Source: Kitasatospora sp. GAS204B (GTDB lineage: Bacteria; Actinomycetota; Actinomycetes; Streptomycetales; Streptomycetaceae). From it: DNA of 64,000 nucleotides. The stretch covers positions 496,001 through 560,000 of the forward strand of contig NZ_JARZAG010000001.1 of the NCBI RefSeq assembly GCF_029892155.1, given 5' to 3'. The notes under the pieces are model-generated. The model searched no databases. It was not told where the DNA came from and worked only from the letters and a program-made list of their open reading frames with translations. Shown one piece after another: positions 8,609-16,636 of the stretch (position 1 is the stretch's first letter; every line of letters begins with the position of its first letter). The position numbers and the translations under genes were made by a program.

Positions 8609-8626
8609 CTGCTGTGACAGTAGCAG
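8609..8626. promoter_or_regulatory. Dyad upstream of the MerR gene, likely autoregulatory operator
   Basis: CTGCT-N8-AGCAG dyad whose centre contains, on the minus strand, the TANNNT-type hexamer TACTGT placed about 30 nt before GTG8583. MerR proteins bind a dyad between or over -35 and -10, so this is a reasonable operator/promoter. Just upstream (8641-8673) are three imperfect copies of an 'aaggccatcccacc' unit. Confidence 0.4.
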
Positions 8627-8690
8627 TGTGACCATCCCACCAAGGCCATCCCACCAAGGCCATCCACCAAGGCCCGAAGGCAGCCCGAAG

Positions 8691-9707
8691 TCAGCCCGCC
8701 AGCTCCGCGTGGTGGCGCTTGGCGACCTCGGGGTGAGCGCGCAGGTAGCCTTTCAGCTCGTTGCGCCCGAACTCGGCGTAGAGCGGGTTGGCCGGGTCCT
8801 CCGTCGCGCCGGGGGCGTGGTGGGCGTGCGGGAACTCCAGCGGCTCGATGTGGGCGTCCAGCCGCGGGTTGTAGAAGAACGGCACCGAGTAGCGCTCGCG
8901 GCCGCCGGGCGGGCTGACCACGCGGTGGTTGGTGGCCTTCAGGTAGCCGTCCGTGGCGACCTCCAGCAGCTCGCCGAGGTTGACCACGAAGGAGCCCGGC
9001 ATGGACGGCACGTCCAGGAAGTCGCCGTCGGGCATCTCCACCTGCAGCCCGGGCACGCCGTCGGTCAGCAGCAGGGTGAGGAAGCCGTAGTCCTTGTGCG
9101 CGCCGACCCCCTGGCCGCCGCCGTCGGGGGCGCTGCCGGGGTAGCGGACCAGCTTGAGGCGCAGGTGCGGGTGGCCGGCGAAGGCGTCGTCGTAGAAGTC
9201 GGGCTTGGCGCCGATCGCGGTCAGCAGCTCGTGCAGCAGGCGGTCGGCGACGGCGCTCAGGCGCTCGATCCAGTGCAGCGAGGCCCTGCGCAGCTCGGGC
9301 AGGCCCGCCGGCCACTGGTTGGGGCCCTCCAGCCACCAGTAGTCCGGCTCGTCGGCCGCGGGGCGGTGCGGGGGCAGTTCGGCGCCGATGTCGAGCTGGT
9401 CGCGCCAGTCGCTGCGACCGCCGGTGCGCTCGTCGCCGATCCGCGTGTAGCCGCGGAAGTGCGGGGAGTTGAGGTTGCTGATCGCCAGCCGCTCAGCCTC
9501 GGGGAGGGCGAAGAAGGCGTGCATCGCCTCGGTCAGTTCGGCGGTCTCGCGCTCGGTGACGCCGTGGCCGATCAGGTGGAAGAAGCCCACCTCGGTGGCC
9601 GCCCGGTTCAGTTCGTCCTGGAACGCGGCCCGCTGCTCGGGGGTGCCGGAGGCGGCCGAGAGGTCGATCACCGGAAGGCCGGTGGATATGTGCTGCTGCT
9701 GCGACAT
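8691..9707 (-). CDS. Isopenicillin-N-synthase-family Fe(II) oxygenase
   Basis: 338 aa. N-terminal DIOX_N region (LPVIDLSAASG..., GFFHLIGHGV) and a C-terminal 2OG-FeII double-stranded beta-helix. Iron ligands are visible: H204-x-D206 (GVGAHKDYGF) and H261 (KATNHRVV), with the co-substrate-binding R272-x-S274 (RYSVPFF). The family includes 2-oxoglutarate dioxygenases and the oxidases IPNS and ACCO; no antibiotic cluster is nearby, so the substrate is unknown. ATG9707 has no clear ribosome site. A putative leader peptide ends about 120 nt upstream and the leader between them can form two GC hairpins, suggesting attenuation. Confidence 0.88.
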   Translation of the reverse strand: MSQQQHISTGLPVIDLSAASGTPEQRAAFQDELNRAATEVGFFHLIGHGVTERETAELTEAMHAFFALPEAERLAISNLNSPHFRGYTRIGDERTGGRSDWRDQLDIGAELPPHRPAADEPDYWWLEGPNQWPAGLPELRRASLHWIERLSAVADRLLHELLTAIGAKPDFYDDAFAGHPHLRLKLVRYPGSAPDGGGQGVGAHKDYGFLTLLLTDGVPGLQVEMPDGDFLDVPSMPGSFVVNLGELLEVATDGYLKATNHRVVSPPGGRERYSVPFFYNPRLDAHIEPLEFPHAHHAPGATEDPANPLYAEFGRNELKGYLRAHPEVAKRHHAELAG

Positions 9708-9828
9708 GAGGGTGACATCCGCTGGGTTCGGCCCGGCCGGTCCCGGCGGTGGCCGGGTGGACCGGGGACGCTGCGGATGATGGCGCGGCGCCCCCGGTGC
9801 CGGGGTCCTGAAAGGTGAGGGTGAGGGG

Positions 9829-9903
9829 TCAGCGGTGGCCGCGACAGGACATGCTCGTGACGCGGAGCAGGTCCACGTGGCGACGCCTGACGAGAATGAG
9901 CAC
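9829..9903 (-). CDS. Putative leader peptide (RRHVDLLRV type)
   Basis: A 24-codon ORF reading V-L-I-L-V-RRRHVDLLRVTSMSCRGHR. The core 'RRHVDLLRV.S' followed by Cys is the pattern, as I remember it, of short peptides annotated 'putative leader peptide' in many streptomycetes. GTG9903 lies exactly 7 nt after TACCCT, a TANNNT -10 hexamer, so translation would be leaderless; GTG9909 in the same frame is the alternative. It precedes the Fe(II) oxygenase gene on the same strand, with two hairpins (9737-9765 and 9792-9805) in between. Function as a cis-acting attenuator is inferred. Confidence 0.6.
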   Translation of the reverse strand: MLILVRRRHVDLLRVTSMSCRGHR

Positions 9904-9961
9904 GTCCACCAGGGTAGAGGGCTCAGGGGGGTGGGTGGATTGTGACCTGCATGACAGGCGA

Positions 9962-10390
9962 TTATGCGGGCGGGTCCTGCAGCCCGTCGATACGCAGATC
10001 GGCCAGTCGTACCTGGTACCAGACAACGGTGGTCTTTCCGCCCGCCCAGTCCTCGGTGAGGATCACGGTGGTGTGGCCGGCGCCGCTGCCCTCGTCCTTC
10101 ACCGACCAGTCGTTCGGTCCGTTCTGGGCGCGGAAGATCGGATCCGCCTGGTGCGAGGTCGCCCACTGGCTCAGCTCGTTGTTGAGCTCCGTGGTGAGGA
10201 ACTCCTGGCGCACCTCGAGCGGGTCCTGGTTGGGGGTCTGGCCCAGGACGGCGTCCCGGTATTGGCCGAAAAAGGCGTTTACCTGGTCTTCGGCCCGGGT
10301 CCGCTGCGGCACCGCGTGCGCGGGGGCGGCCAGCAGACCGGCGAGTGCGAGGGAGGAGACCGCGGCGAGCGCGGTGCGGATGCGTGGCAT
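9962..10390 (-). CDS. Small secreted protein, unknown function
   Basis: 142 aa with a clear signal peptide (MPRIRTALAAVSSLALAGLLAAPAHA, cleavage after AHA near residue 26). The mature part (AEDQVNAFFGQYRDAVLGQ... VSVKDEG-like, VVWYQVRLADLRIDGL) is alpha/beta and of NTF2-like size, with no Cys. I do not recognise a named family. It is followed 59 nt downstream by the probable leader-peptide promoter. Confidence 0.65.
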   Translation of the reverse strand: MPRIRTALAAVSSLALAGLLAAPAHAVPQRTRAEDQVNAFFGQYRDAVLGQTPNQDPLEVRQEFLTTELNNELSQWATSHQADPIFRAQNGPNDWSVKDEGSGAGHTTVILTEDWAGGKTTVVWYQVRLADLRIDGLQDPPA

Positions 10391-10442
10391 GCGGACATTC
10401 TGTTACCGCCTGGTCACGCTCCGTGGGATGCCGCGCTCACCA

Positions 10443-10475
10443 GTGTCGGAAGTCGGCTGAACCGACTTCCGACAC
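10443..10475 (-). terminator. Hairpin terminator of the thioredoxin transcript
   Basis: A perfect 14-bp stem (GTGTCGGAAGTCGG) with a CTGAA loop, 16 bp beyond the thioredoxin stop codon and upstream of the next leftward gene. Confidence 0.75.
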
Positions 10476-10490
10476 CGCGCACCAGGCCGG

Positions 10491-10862
10491 TCAGGCCTGC
10501 GGCGCCTGCTCCGCGGCGATCTTGGCCCGCACCTCGTCCATGTCCAGCTGCTTCGCCTGCTGGATCAGGTCCTCCAGCGCGGCCGGCGGCAGCGCGCCCG
10601 CCTGGGCGAAGATCATCACGTTCTCCCGGATGATCGCCAGGGTCGGGATCGAGGTGATGTCGAAGGCTGCCGCGAGCTCCTGCTGCGCCTCGGTGTCGAC
10701 CTTGCCGAAGACCAGGTCGGGATGGGCCTCGGCGGCCTTGTCGTAGACCGGCGCGAAGCTGCGGCACGGACCGCACCAGGACGCCCAGAAGTCGATCAGA
10801 ACGAACGAGTCCGCGTTGACGACCTCGTCGAAGTTGTCCTTGGTGAGTTCCACGGTAGTCAT
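10491..10862 (-). CDS. Thioredoxin
   Basis: 123 aa, one thioredoxin fold. The redox motif WCGPC gives Cys30 and Cys33, and the cis-Pro is in 'ITSIPTLAIIRE' near residue 76. It has a C-terminal extension of about 15 residues beyond the usual 105-110. Cytoplasmic (no signal peptide), acting as a protein disulfide reductase. It is 28 bp downstream of the disulfide oxidoreductase gene on the same strand, so the two may be co-transcribed and functionally linked. Confidence 0.92.
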   Translation of the reverse strand: MTTVELTKDNFDEVVNADSFVLIDFWASWCGPCRSFAPVYDKAAEAHPDLVFGKVDTEAQQELAAAFDITSIPTLAIIRENVMIFAQAGALPPAALEDLIQQAKQLDMDEVRAKIAAEQAPQA

Positions 10863-10890
10863 GCCGCAGTCAACCGCCCTCGCCGCACGG

Positions 10891-12354
10891 CTATTCCGCG
10901 TCCCGGTAGGTCTCCAGCAGCCGCAGCCAGATCTCGCTGACCGTCGGATACGCCGGAACCGCGTGCCAGAGCCGGTCGATCGGCACCTCACCGACCACCG
11001 CCACCGTCGCCGAGTGCAGCAGGTCGCCCACCCCCGGCCCGACGAAGGTGACTCCGAGCAGCACCTCGCGGTCCAGGTCCACCACCATCCGGGCCCGACC
11101 CTGGTAGTTGTCGGCGGCCAGCGAGGCGCCCGCCACCTGGCCGATCTCGTAGTCGACCGCCTTGACCCGGTGCCCGGCCCGCCGGGCCTCGTCGGCCGAG
11201 AGGCCGACCGCCGCCACCTCCGGTTCGGTGAAGATCACCTGGGGCACGGCGGCCAGGTCGGCGGTGGCAACGTGCGGGCCCCAGGGGGCCGGGTCGACGG
11301 TCCGTCCCAGCGCCCGGGCGGCGATCGCGGCGCCCGCCATCCGGGCCTGGTACTTGCCCTGGTGGGTGAGCAGCGCCCGGTGGTTGACGTCGCCGGCCGC
11401 GTACAGCCAGCCGCCCTCGACGCCGCGCACCGCGCAGTGGTCGTCCACCGACAGCCAGTCGCCGTCGTTCAGGCCGACGCTCGCCAGGCCGAGACCGTCC
11501 GTGTGCGGCGCCCGGCCGGTGGCGTAGAGCAGCTCCTCGGCGGCCAGTTCGGTGCCGTCGTCGAGCCGGACGGTCACCACCGCGCCGTCCCGCGCGACCG
11601 ACGCCACCTCGGCGTCGAACCGCACCGTGACGCCCGAAGCGCGCAGCCCGGCCGCCACCAGCTCGCCGGCGAACGGCTCCAGGCGCGGCAGCAGCCCGCC
11701 GCCGCGGACCAGCAGCGTGACCTGCGAGCCGAGCGCCTGCCAGGCGGCCGCCATCTCCACCCCGACCACCCCGCCGCCCACCACCAGCAACCGGGCGGGG
11801 GCCTCCTTGGCGCTGGTCGCCTCCCGGCTGGTCCAGGGCCGTGCCTCGGCCAGCCCGGGCACCCCGGCGGGCAGCACCGCCCGGGTGCCGGTGCACACCG
11901 CCACCGCGTGCCGGGCGGTCAGCACCCGCTCGCCGCCCTCCGGGGTGCGCACCACCACCCGGCGCACGCCGTCCAGCCGGCCCTCGCCGCGCACCAGGTC
12001 CGCGCCGATCCCGGCCACCCAGGCGGCCTGCCCGTCGTCCTTCCAGTTGGCGGTGAAGGAGTCGCGGCGGGCCAGCACGGCCGCCGTGTCCAGCTTCCCG
12101 GTGACGGCCTCGCGCGAGCCTGCCACCGCGCGGGCGGCGGCGAGCGCGGCCGACGGGCGCAGCAGCGCCTTGCTCGGCATGCAGGCCCAGTACGAGCACT
12201 CGCCGCCGACCAGTTCGCTCTCCACCAGCGCGGTGCTCAGCCCGGCGGCCCGGGTCCGGTCGGCCAGGTTCTCGCCGGTCGGGCCGGCACCCAGCACGAT
12301 GACGTCGTACTCGGTCGTCGCGGCGGTCATCTGTGCGGTCATCTCGGTGGTCAT
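10891..12354 (-). CDS. Pyridine nucleotide-disulfide oxidoreductase (Lpd/MerA-like), catalytic His replaced by Tyr
   Basis: 487 aa flavoprotein. FAD-binding GxGxxG (VIVLGAGPTGENLA) at about residue 20, redox-active disulfide Cys53-x4-Cys58 (GGECSYWACMPSKA), NAD(P)-binding GxGxxG (LLVVGGGVVGVEMA) near 175, FAD/Asp motif (GWLYAAGDVNH) near 315, and a C-terminal dimerisation domain. In dihydrolipoyl dehydrogenase the acid/base dyad reads H-P-T-x-S-E; here it is Y-P-T-V-S-E, so the His is a Tyr as in mercuric-reductase-like members. A true E3 role is therefore unlikely. No pyruvate-dehydrogenase or mercury-resistance genes are adjacent; the thioredoxin gene is. Confidence 0.88.
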   Translation of the reverse strand: MTTEMTAQMTAATTEYDVIVLGAGPTGENLADRTRAAGLSTALVESELVGGECSYWACMPSKALLRPSAALAAARAVAGSREAVTGKLDTAAVLARRDSFTANWKDDGQAAWVAGIGADLVRGEGRLDGVRRVVVRTPEGGERVLTARHAVAVCTGTRAVLPAGVPGLAEARPWTSREATSAKEAPARLLVVGGGVVGVEMAAAWQALGSQVTLLVRGGGLLPRLEPFAGELVAAGLRASGVTVRFDAEVASVARDGAVVTVRLDDGTELAAEELLYATGRAPHTDGLGLASVGLNDGDWLSVDDHCAVRGVEGGWLYAAGDVNHRALLTHQGKYQARMAGAAIAARALGRTVDPAPWGPHVATADLAAVPQVIFTEPEVAAVGLSADEARRAGHRVKAVDYEIGQVAGASLAADNYQGRARMVVDLDREVLLGVTFVGPGVGDLLHSATVAVVGEVPIDRLWHAVPAYPTVSEIWLRLLETYRDAE

Positions 12355-12445
12355 GCGGTCTCCCTCGGGATGGCTGATGTTCCGTCAGCCATCCTGGAGC
12401 ACCGCGGGCCGGAACGGGGTATCCCCGCAGCGCCGTGTGGTGTGC

Positions 12446-13426
12446 TCAGAGTGCCTTGCGGCGCTGCAGCAGCCCGAAGGCGGCCCAGCCCGGCAACACC
12501 GGCAGCAGCAGCGTGATCAGCCGGAACAGCACCACCGGCGCGTACGCCTGCGCGTTGCCGATCCCCGTGGTGGCCGACAGCAGGGCCGCGGTGGTGACCT
12601 CCACCCCGACCACCCCGCCCGGGGTCGGCGTCGCCGAGCCCAGCGCGTTGCCGAGCAGGAAGGCCACCGCCACGGCGGCGAAGCTCGCGGCCAGGCCGGT
12701 GGCCCGCACGCAGCAGTAGAGGCAGCTCACCATGGTCATCGAGATCACCAACTGCCCGAGCACGCCGACGGCCAGCCGGCCCGGGTGGCGCGTCAGATCC
12801 CGCAGCCGGGTCAGCGAGCCCTCGGTCAGCGGCCGCAGCCGGGCCAGCACCCAGCGCCGGGGACGGGGGACGATGAGCAGCGCGAGTGCCAGCGCGGCCA
12901 GCAGTCCGGCGCCGGTCAGCACGACCAACTCGGCGGTGCCGTCCGCGTGGTGGTCGGGCTGGAAGCCGGTCAGCCAGAGGAAGAAGGCCAGCTGCGCCAT
13001 GTGCAGCACCAGCCCGAGCAGTTGCCCGGCCCCCACGCTGGAGGCCGCCGGGCCCGGCGCTATCCCGGCCCGCAGCAGCAGTCGGGTGTTCAGCGCCATC
13101 CCGCCGAAGCCGCCGGGTGCGACCAGCTTGACGAAGGCGCCGGCCAGTTGCGCCGCCGCGGCGCGGGCGAATCCGATCCGCTCCGGCACGAAGCCCAGGA
13201 ACCCCATGGTCGCCGCCGGGTAGCTGGCCGCCATCGCCAGCACCGCGAGCAGCGCCCAGGCCGGGTCCGCGGCCAGCACCAGCCGCACCGGATCGACGTG
13301 CGAGCCGGTGCCCTGGAGATAGAGCAGCGCACCGAACATCAGCGCGCCCGCCACCATGATCGCTGTGCGCGGCCTGATCCACCCCGGCCTGCGCGCCTGT
13401 TGCGTCTGCGATATCCCCGTCGTCAC
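12446..13426 (-). CDS. Lysylphosphatidylglycerol synthase TM-like (YbhN-type) membrane protein
   Basis: About 326 aa with roughly eight hydrophobic segments. It matches the LPG_synthase_TM/UPF0104 pattern: 'AAAAQLAGAFVKLVAPGGFGGMALNTRLLL' near residue 90 and 'LLGNALGSATPTPGGVVGVEVTTAALL' near 250, both Gly/Pro-rich re-entrant-like motifs. Members are flippase-like proteins that in some cases are fused to a lysyl-transferase; that domain is absent here. GTG13426 was chosen for GGGAG 9 nt upstream; the frame stays open to GTG13483. Its substrate lipid is unknown. Confidence 0.85.
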   Translation of the reverse strand: MTTGISQTQQARRPGWIRPRTAIMVAGALMFGALLYLQGTGSHVDPVRLVLAADPAWALLAVLAMAASYPAATMGFLGFVPERIGFARAAAAQLAGAFVKLVAPGGFGGMALNTRLLLRAGIAPGPAASSVGAGQLLGLVLHMAQLAFFLWLTGFQPDHHADGTAELVVLTGAGLLAALALALLIVPRPRRWVLARLRPLTEGSLTRLRDLTRHPGRLAVGVLGQLVISMTMVSCLYCCVRATGLAASFAAVAVAFLLGNALGSATPTPGGVVGVEVTTAALLSATTGIGNAQAYAPVVLFRLITLLLPVLPGWAAFGLLQRRKAL

Positions 13427-13523
13427 CGTCGCATGCTCCCACGGGGCGCTCGAGCGACGCCCGGCTGTTTCCTCGACCTCCACCGGGTGACGGGTGCGCC
13501 GGTCTGCTCGACCTTGCTCGCGG

Positions 13524-13898
13524 TCAGTAGGGAGAGGGCTGGTTGTGGACGATGACCAGGGACGTGATCTTGCCGTCGGCGACCGTGAGGTAGCTGGTGA
13601 GCACCAGCTCTTCGGGCAGGTCCGTCTTGTCGTACTCGCCGTCGTAGCGCGCCCGCACGATCGTCAGGGCGCGGTGGTTCACGACCTCGGCCACCTCCAT
13701 GGTGACCTTGTCGCCGACGATCTCGCGGCGTACCCAGGCGCGGATCGAGGTGGGGTCGGCGAACTCGCGGCGCACGTCGTTGACCACGGCGTCATCGGCG
13801 AAGGTCGCCATGACGGCGTCCACGTCGAAGGCGTTGACCGCCTCGATGTAGGCGGCGACGACGTCGGGCAGAACCGCGGCCTGGGTGTCGGTGTTCAT
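13524..13898 (-). CDS. SnoaL/NTF2-like small protein
   Basis: 124 aa from ATG13898, which has AAGGAG 7 nt upstream. The NTF2 cone fold signature is clear: 'VAAYIEAVNAFDVDAVMATFADDAVVNDV' in the first 40 residues and a C-terminal 'SYLTVADGKITSLVIVHNQPS' strand pair. Members include polyketide cyclases, isomerases and many unassigned enzymes; no diagnostic catalytic His-Asp pair can be named. Divergent from a MerR regulator, with a TTGACTCTCC box in its promoter region, so control by that regulator is likely. Confidence 0.85.
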   Translation of the reverse strand: MNTDTQAAVLPDVVAAYIEAVNAFDVDAVMATFADDAVVNDVRREFADPTSIRAWVRREIVGDKVTMEVAEVVNHRALTIVRARYDGEYDKTDLPEELVLTSYLTVADGKITSLVIVHNQPSPY

Positions 13899-13964
13899 GG
13901 GGAGCTCCTTCGTTGGTCCCGGCACTGTGCGGTGCCTGTTCAAACGGTGGGCCCTGCCCGGGTG

Positions 13965-14013
13965 GGAGAGTCAACCGCCGGTCCTGCCCTGGACCCTCCG
14001 GCAGGGGGAGGGT
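13965..14013. promoter_or_regulatory. Divergent MerR operator region (site pair 1)
   Basis: The leftward gene has TTGACTCTCC on the minus strand at 13974-13965. The rightward MerR gene has a dyad ACCCTCC-N7-GGAGGGT at 13993-14013, directly followed by GACACT, a possible -10, 6 nt before ATG14027. The same box type occurs at 16564-16613 before the paralogous MerR gene. Confidence 0.55.
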
Positions 14014-14026
14014 TGACACTGGTGCC

Positions 14027-14845
14027 ATGCACACAGGCCTGACGGTCGGCGAGTTCTCCCGCGTGACCCATCTGAGCATCAAGACGTTGCGGCACTACCA
14101 CGACGTGGGGCTGCTCGCGCCGGCTGAGGTCGACCAGGGCACCGGCTACCGGTACTACTCCCTGGACCAGGTGCCCACCGCTCAGGTGATCGTGCGCCTG
14201 CGGAACCTGGACATGCCGGTGGCGGACGTGAAGGCGGTGCTGGCCGCCGAGGACGTGAGCACCCGCAACGAGCTGATCGCCGCGCATCTCGCCCGCCTGG
14301 AGGACCGGCTCGCGCAGGCGCAGAGCGCCGTCGAATCGCTGCGCGACCTGTTGGTCCGGCCCGCGCGCAGGTCGGCCATCGAGTACCGCACAGTCCGTGA
14401 GCAGGCGGCGATCGGGATCCGCGCTGTCGTCGACCAGCAGGACCTGGCGGGCTGGTGGCAGGGCGCTCTTGGCGAGCTGCACGGCTTCACCACAGCCCGC
14501 GGACTGCGCACGACCGGCCCGATCGGCGGCCTGTTCGCGAATGAACTTCTCCAGGACGAACGCGGTGAGGCACTCGTGTTCGTCCCGGTCAACGGCGAGG
14601 TTCGCCCGGTCGGCCGGATCGACACGCTGGTGGTGCCCGGCGCGGAACTCGCGGTCGCGGTCCACCGCGGGTCCCTGCAGACCATCGACCTCACCTACGG
14701 TGACCTGGGCAGCTACGCCGCACGGCACGAGATCGGCGTCGACGGCCCGCTGCGCGAGTTCTACCTGCGCAGCCCCCTCGATGTGGCCGAGGACGACCAG
14801 TGGGTCACCGAGGTCTGCTGGCCCATCTTCCGCGCGGACGGCTAG
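14027..14845 (+). CDS. MerR-family regulator (paralogue A)
   Basis: 272 aa. MerR DNA-binding domain at residues 4-75 (TVGEFSRVTHLSIKTLRHYHDVGLL; GYRYYSLDQV), a coiled-coil dimer helix (RLEDRLAQAQSAVESLRDLL) and a C-terminal GyrI-like/BmrR-type effector domain of about 150 aa (AIGIRAVVDQQ... FVPVNGEVRPVG... VAVHRGSL... GPLREFYL). The ligand of such domains is usually a small organic compound. It resembles the regulator at 16637-17452 along its entire length. Transcription may be leaderless from ATG14027. Confidence 0.9.
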   Translation: MHTGLTVGEFSRVTHLSIKTLRHYHDVGLLAPAEVDQGTGYRYYSLDQVPTAQVIVRLRNLDMPVADVKAVLAAEDVSTRNELIAAHLARLEDRLAQAQSAVESLRDLLVRPARRSAIEYRTVREQAAIGIRAVVDQQDLAGWWQGALGELHGFTTARGLRTTGPIGGLFANELLQDERGEALVFVPVNGEVRPVGRIDTLVVPGAELAVAVHRGSLQTIDLTYGDLGSYAARHEIGVDGPLREFYLRSPLDVAEDDQWVTEVCWPIFRADG

Positions 14846-14897
14846 TGCGGCACTAGCGACCGGGCCGCGCCGAACAACGCCGTTCCGCAGGTACGGG

Positions 14898-16013
14898 TCA
14901 TGTCTCGCGCAGGAGGAAGGGGACGTAGCCGTAGCGGGCGCCGTTGACCTGCAACTCCAGGGCCTGGCCGCCCGGATGGAACCGGCGCGTGGTCAACGGC
15001 ACGAACTTCTGGCCGCGGGTCAGAGCCAGCTTCTGTCCGGGAGCGAGGACGCGCGTGCTGAGCTTGTACACCCTGGGCGCCAGCGCGCCGTTGGCCTTGC
15101 GGTAGTGCACCACGTAGTCAACGGCGGTCTTGACCGGCTCGGCCCCGGTGTTCGTGATCGTCACGTCGAAGGTCAGGGTCTCGCCGACCGTGACCGAGTC
15201 GCTGTGCAGGTGGGGTCCGTCCACGCTCAGGTCGTCCGCCGTGCCGTAGCCCAGCAGTGCGAGGGCACCCGGATCCGCCTGCTTGATCAGGGTGCGCAGC
15301 CCGTGGCGCACCACACCGGCCACCGTGCCGGCCGTGCCCGGTGTCGCGGTCTCGGTCCAGCGGCGGGCGGTGGTGACGGCCAGGGCGGGGGCGGAGCGGC
15401 TGAGGTCGTTGAGGTGGTTGGCCACGGAACGCCGGACGTAGTCCGACGGGTCGGCGTGCAGCGCGTCCAGGATCGCCTCGGTGGCGGCGGGTCGAGCCAG
15501 GAGCGCGGGTACCCGTTTGGCCCAGGGCAGGCGGGGTCGAGTGCCCTCACTGGCCAGTCGGCGCACATGCGCGTCATCGTCCTGCGTCCAGATCTGTGCC
15601 ATCACGAGGGTGCGATCCAGGTCGGTATCGAGGAAGGTGCGCAAAGCGAACTCGCCGGTCAGGCGGGGCGTCAACCGTGCCAGCAGCACCAGGCCCGCGT
15701 CGAAGGCGACCGCCGAGCCGTCACCGGTCGCGAGGCTGGCCACGGCCTCCGTCACCGGCCAGATCATCCAGCCGGTGAAGGCCGGATCGTCCAGCGCCCG
15801 GGAGATGATCTTCTCACTGGCCGACCACTTGCTCGGCAGGTCGTTGATCAGCGCGTCACGCACCGCCCGGGCGCGCTCGGACAGCGCCATGCCCGGCAGG
15901 CTCGCGGCGACCGCTCGGGTGGCCCTCCACGGACGCCGCGGCGCGACGCTGCTCAAGACCTCGGCCAGCGCTTCGACACAGTCCACGCTGATCAACTGAT
16001 CGGCGAACGGCAT
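14898..16013 (-). CDS. DNA alkylation repair (AlkD-like HEAT) protein
   Basis: 371 aa. The first 220 residues are alpha-helical HEAT-like repeats with the family pattern 'ALRTFLDTDLDRTLVMAQIWTQDDDAHVRRLASEGTRPRLPWAKRVPALLARP' and 'ADPSDYVRRSVANHLNDLSR'. AlkD-type glycosylases remove bulky or cationic alkylated bases without flipping them. The last 150 residues form a beta-rich Ig-like domain (TLTFDVTITNTGAEPVKTAVDYVVHYRKANG), found in a subset of the family. It sits between the two MerR modules, and a partial copy of their operator lies 60 bp upstream. Confidence 0.85.
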   Translation of the reverse strand: MPFADQLISVDCVEALAEVLSSVAPRRPWRATRAVAASLPGMALSERARAVRDALINDLPSKWSASEKIISRALDDPAFTGWMIWPVTEAVASLATGDGSAVAFDAGLVLLARLTPRLTGEFALRTFLDTDLDRTLVMAQIWTQDDDAHVRRLASEGTRPRLPWAKRVPALLARPAATEAILDALHADPSDYVRRSVANHLNDLSRSAPALAVTTARRWTETATPGTAGTVAGVVRHGLRTLIKQADPGALALLGYGTADDLSVDGPHLHSDSVTVGETLTFDVTITNTGAEPVKTAVDYVVHYRKANGALAPRVYKLSTRVLAPGQKLALTRGQKFVPLTTRRFHPGGQALELQVNGARYGYVPFLLRET

Positions 16014-16073
16014 GCCGTCCTCATCTCCTTCGTCGCTGGCAGTGCGGGCACGCTCACCGTAGGGTGTGTCCCC

Positions 16074-16487
16074 CTACGGGAGGGAGTCAGAGCGGCCGAG
16101 GTACTGCGTGAACTGCAGGGTCAGCCCGAACGTCGTCTCCGGCACCGTGAAGATGGAGTGGACCTCGTCGGTCTTGAACTCGCCTTGGAACGCGACCCCT
16201 CGGTGTGCGAGTTCGGCCTTGGTGTCTTCGAGGTCGTCGACTTCATATCCGAGATGGCCGATGACCGCAGTCTCGCCGTCCTCGAGCATCGGCATGCCGA
16301 AACCGGCGGCGCGGAGCTCGATCAGTTCCAGGCGCGTTTCACCGAAGAGCAGGAACTGCAGGTCGAGGTCGTCGGTGAGAATGCGCTCGCCGAGAGCGCT
16401 GCCGTCAACGGTCTCGCCCGCCCGCGCGATGGTTCCGTCCATATCGCGCACGACGATTCCGATGTGATCCAACCCGAGGAGCTTCAT
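16074..16487 (-). CDS. VOC-family (glyoxalase/methylmalonyl-CoA epimerase-like) protein
   Basis: 137 aa. Two beta-alpha-beta-beta-beta modules: 'LDHIGIVVRDMDGTIARAGETVDG' at residues 5-28 and 'GHLGYEVDDLEDTKAELAHRGVAF' from about 75. The likely metal ligands H6, H76 and E120 region (VPETTFGLTLQFTQY) fit epimerase-like members. ATG16487 follows AGAGGA by about 9 nt; TTG16496 is an in-frame alternative. Divergent from MerR paralogue B, with a TTGACCCTCC box in its promoter region. Confidence 0.85.
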   Translation of the reverse strand: MKLLGLDHIGIVVRDMDGTIARAGETVDGSALGERILTDDLDLQFLLFGETRLELIELRAAGFGMPMLEDGETAVIGHLGYEVDDLEDTKAELAHRGVAFQGEFKTDEVHSIFTVPETTFGLTLQFTQYLGRSDSLP

Positions 16488-16563
16488 GGCTCTCAATCCT
16501 CTTTGTTCTCTTGCTGTTTTCTGTGCGTCACGATCTGATGCCAGCGTTCGTGCTCCCGCTGGG

Positions 16564-16613
16564 GGAGGGTCAAGAGCGGAGTTTCTGTTTGACTCTCCTA
16601 CGGGGGGAGAGTC
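16564..16613. promoter_or_regulatory. Divergent MerR operator region (site pair 2)
   Basis: Rightward: TTGACTCTCC at 16589-16598 starts an exact 23-bp dyad, GACTCTCC-N7-GGAGAGTC (16591-16613), with CAGGCT as a weak -10 after an 18-nt spacer, the long spacing typical of MerR-activated promoters. Leftward: TTGACCCTCC on the minus strand at 16573-16564 faces the VOC gene, followed by a GGGAG half-site. Confidence 0.65.
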
Positions 16614-16636
16614 AGGCTGGGCTGGTGGACTCGACG

